Source: Eutreptiella sp. 'Long Island Sound 2002' (Eukaryota; Euglenozoa; Euglenophyceae; Eutreptiales; Eutreptiaceae). Taken from it: a DNA stretch of 64,000 nucleotides. Below, piece after piece: positions 63,666-64,000 of this stretch. The stretch's first letter is position 1; every line of letters begins with the position of its first letter. The notes under the pieces are model-generated. The model had not been told where the DNA came from and searched no databases. It was given only the letters and a program-made list of their open reading frames with translations. Both the position numbers and the translations under genes were made by a program. The DNA lies in assembly GCA_964036045.1 (NCBI GenBank), contig OZ038378.1, positions 146,347,767 through 146,411,766 of the forward strand, written 5' to 3'.

Positions 63666-64000
63666 GCTTAAATCCTCTTGGCACCGAAAGGCGCCGAAGC
63701 AAAAGTTTCTCCTCAAGCAATGGCCTGCGCTAGAGGGGCTTGTGTCGGTTGCGTGTTCCTGAAGGGGGCTCCGCGCTGTCGTGCCCGAGGGCCCGGGGCT
63801 GTGTCGCCGGTGCGCCGCAGGGCAGCACGCGGGCGACGCGCTTTGGAGGCGACGCACGCCGTGGCCGGCGGCCCAGGCCCCCGCGCCACAGAGAGTGCAC
63901 GCGTCGCGATCGGGCCTTCCGAAGCATCCCCCCCCCCCCCCCCCCAGCCCCGGCCTCGCCCACTCTGCGCTGCGCACGGGCTACGGCGGCGCACTCGGCT

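Overview
The window is eukaryotic nuclear DNA, most likely from a protist or microalga. The evidence is two LINE retrotransposon families (one copy with a poly(A) tail and target-site duplications), a tyrosine-recombinase (YR) retrotransposon, tRNA-derived SINE heads, several TIR/MITE families, and a membrane-bound hybrid histidine kinase. There are no operons or Shine-Dalgarno-led gene runs. Most of the sequence is mobile DNA and its debris; host genes are few and mostly partial or broken. I cannot name the species. Tracts of 10-23 consecutive G or C are unusually common.

0-10.6 kb: a repeat family (80-nt structured block, GGCGCC hairpins, a pseudoknot-like 43-mer) forms two segments bounded by inverted repeats with poly-C/G tips; one holds a LINE RNase H relic and sits inside a minisatellite. 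At 5.3-7.3 kb, minus strand, lies a hybrid histidine kinase whose frame is broken by a single TAA.

10.6-24.6 kb: one nested structure on the minus strand. A LINE (ORF0-ORF1-ORF2) is split inside ORF1 by a 6.38-kb YR retrotransposon with complete split direct repeats (A1-ORFs-B1-A2-B2) and the order gag, YR, RT-RNase H, small basic ORF. Removing the YR element restores the ORF1 frame exactly. The LINE ORF2 has one in-frame TAA between RT and RNase H. The gag and YR share one frame separated by a single TGA.

24.6-41.4 kb: TIR elements carrying the tail of a DDE transposase, a decayed multi-frame gene at 29.1-30.9 kb, eight dispersed 22-bp palindromes at 28.7-32.1 kb, a hAT-like MITE with an 8-bp TSD (second copy at 56.4 kb), a 395-bp MITE with perfect 20-bp TIRs, LINE RNase H relics, and a first exon of a secreted beta-sandwich-type protein (39.99-40.43 kb).

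41.6-45.4 kb: a 5'-truncated LINE with a 16-nt poly(A) tail and 20-25-bp TSDs has landed in a Cys-rich ORF. 46.8-51.9 kb: SINE head, second transposase-bearing TIR element, a smaller relative with a paralogous empty site nearby, a foldback insertion and more LINE tails. 52-58 kb is GC-rich with one convincing gene, a two-TM protein at 57.3-58.0 kb. 58-64 kb holds further TIR and tandem repeats but no secure gene.
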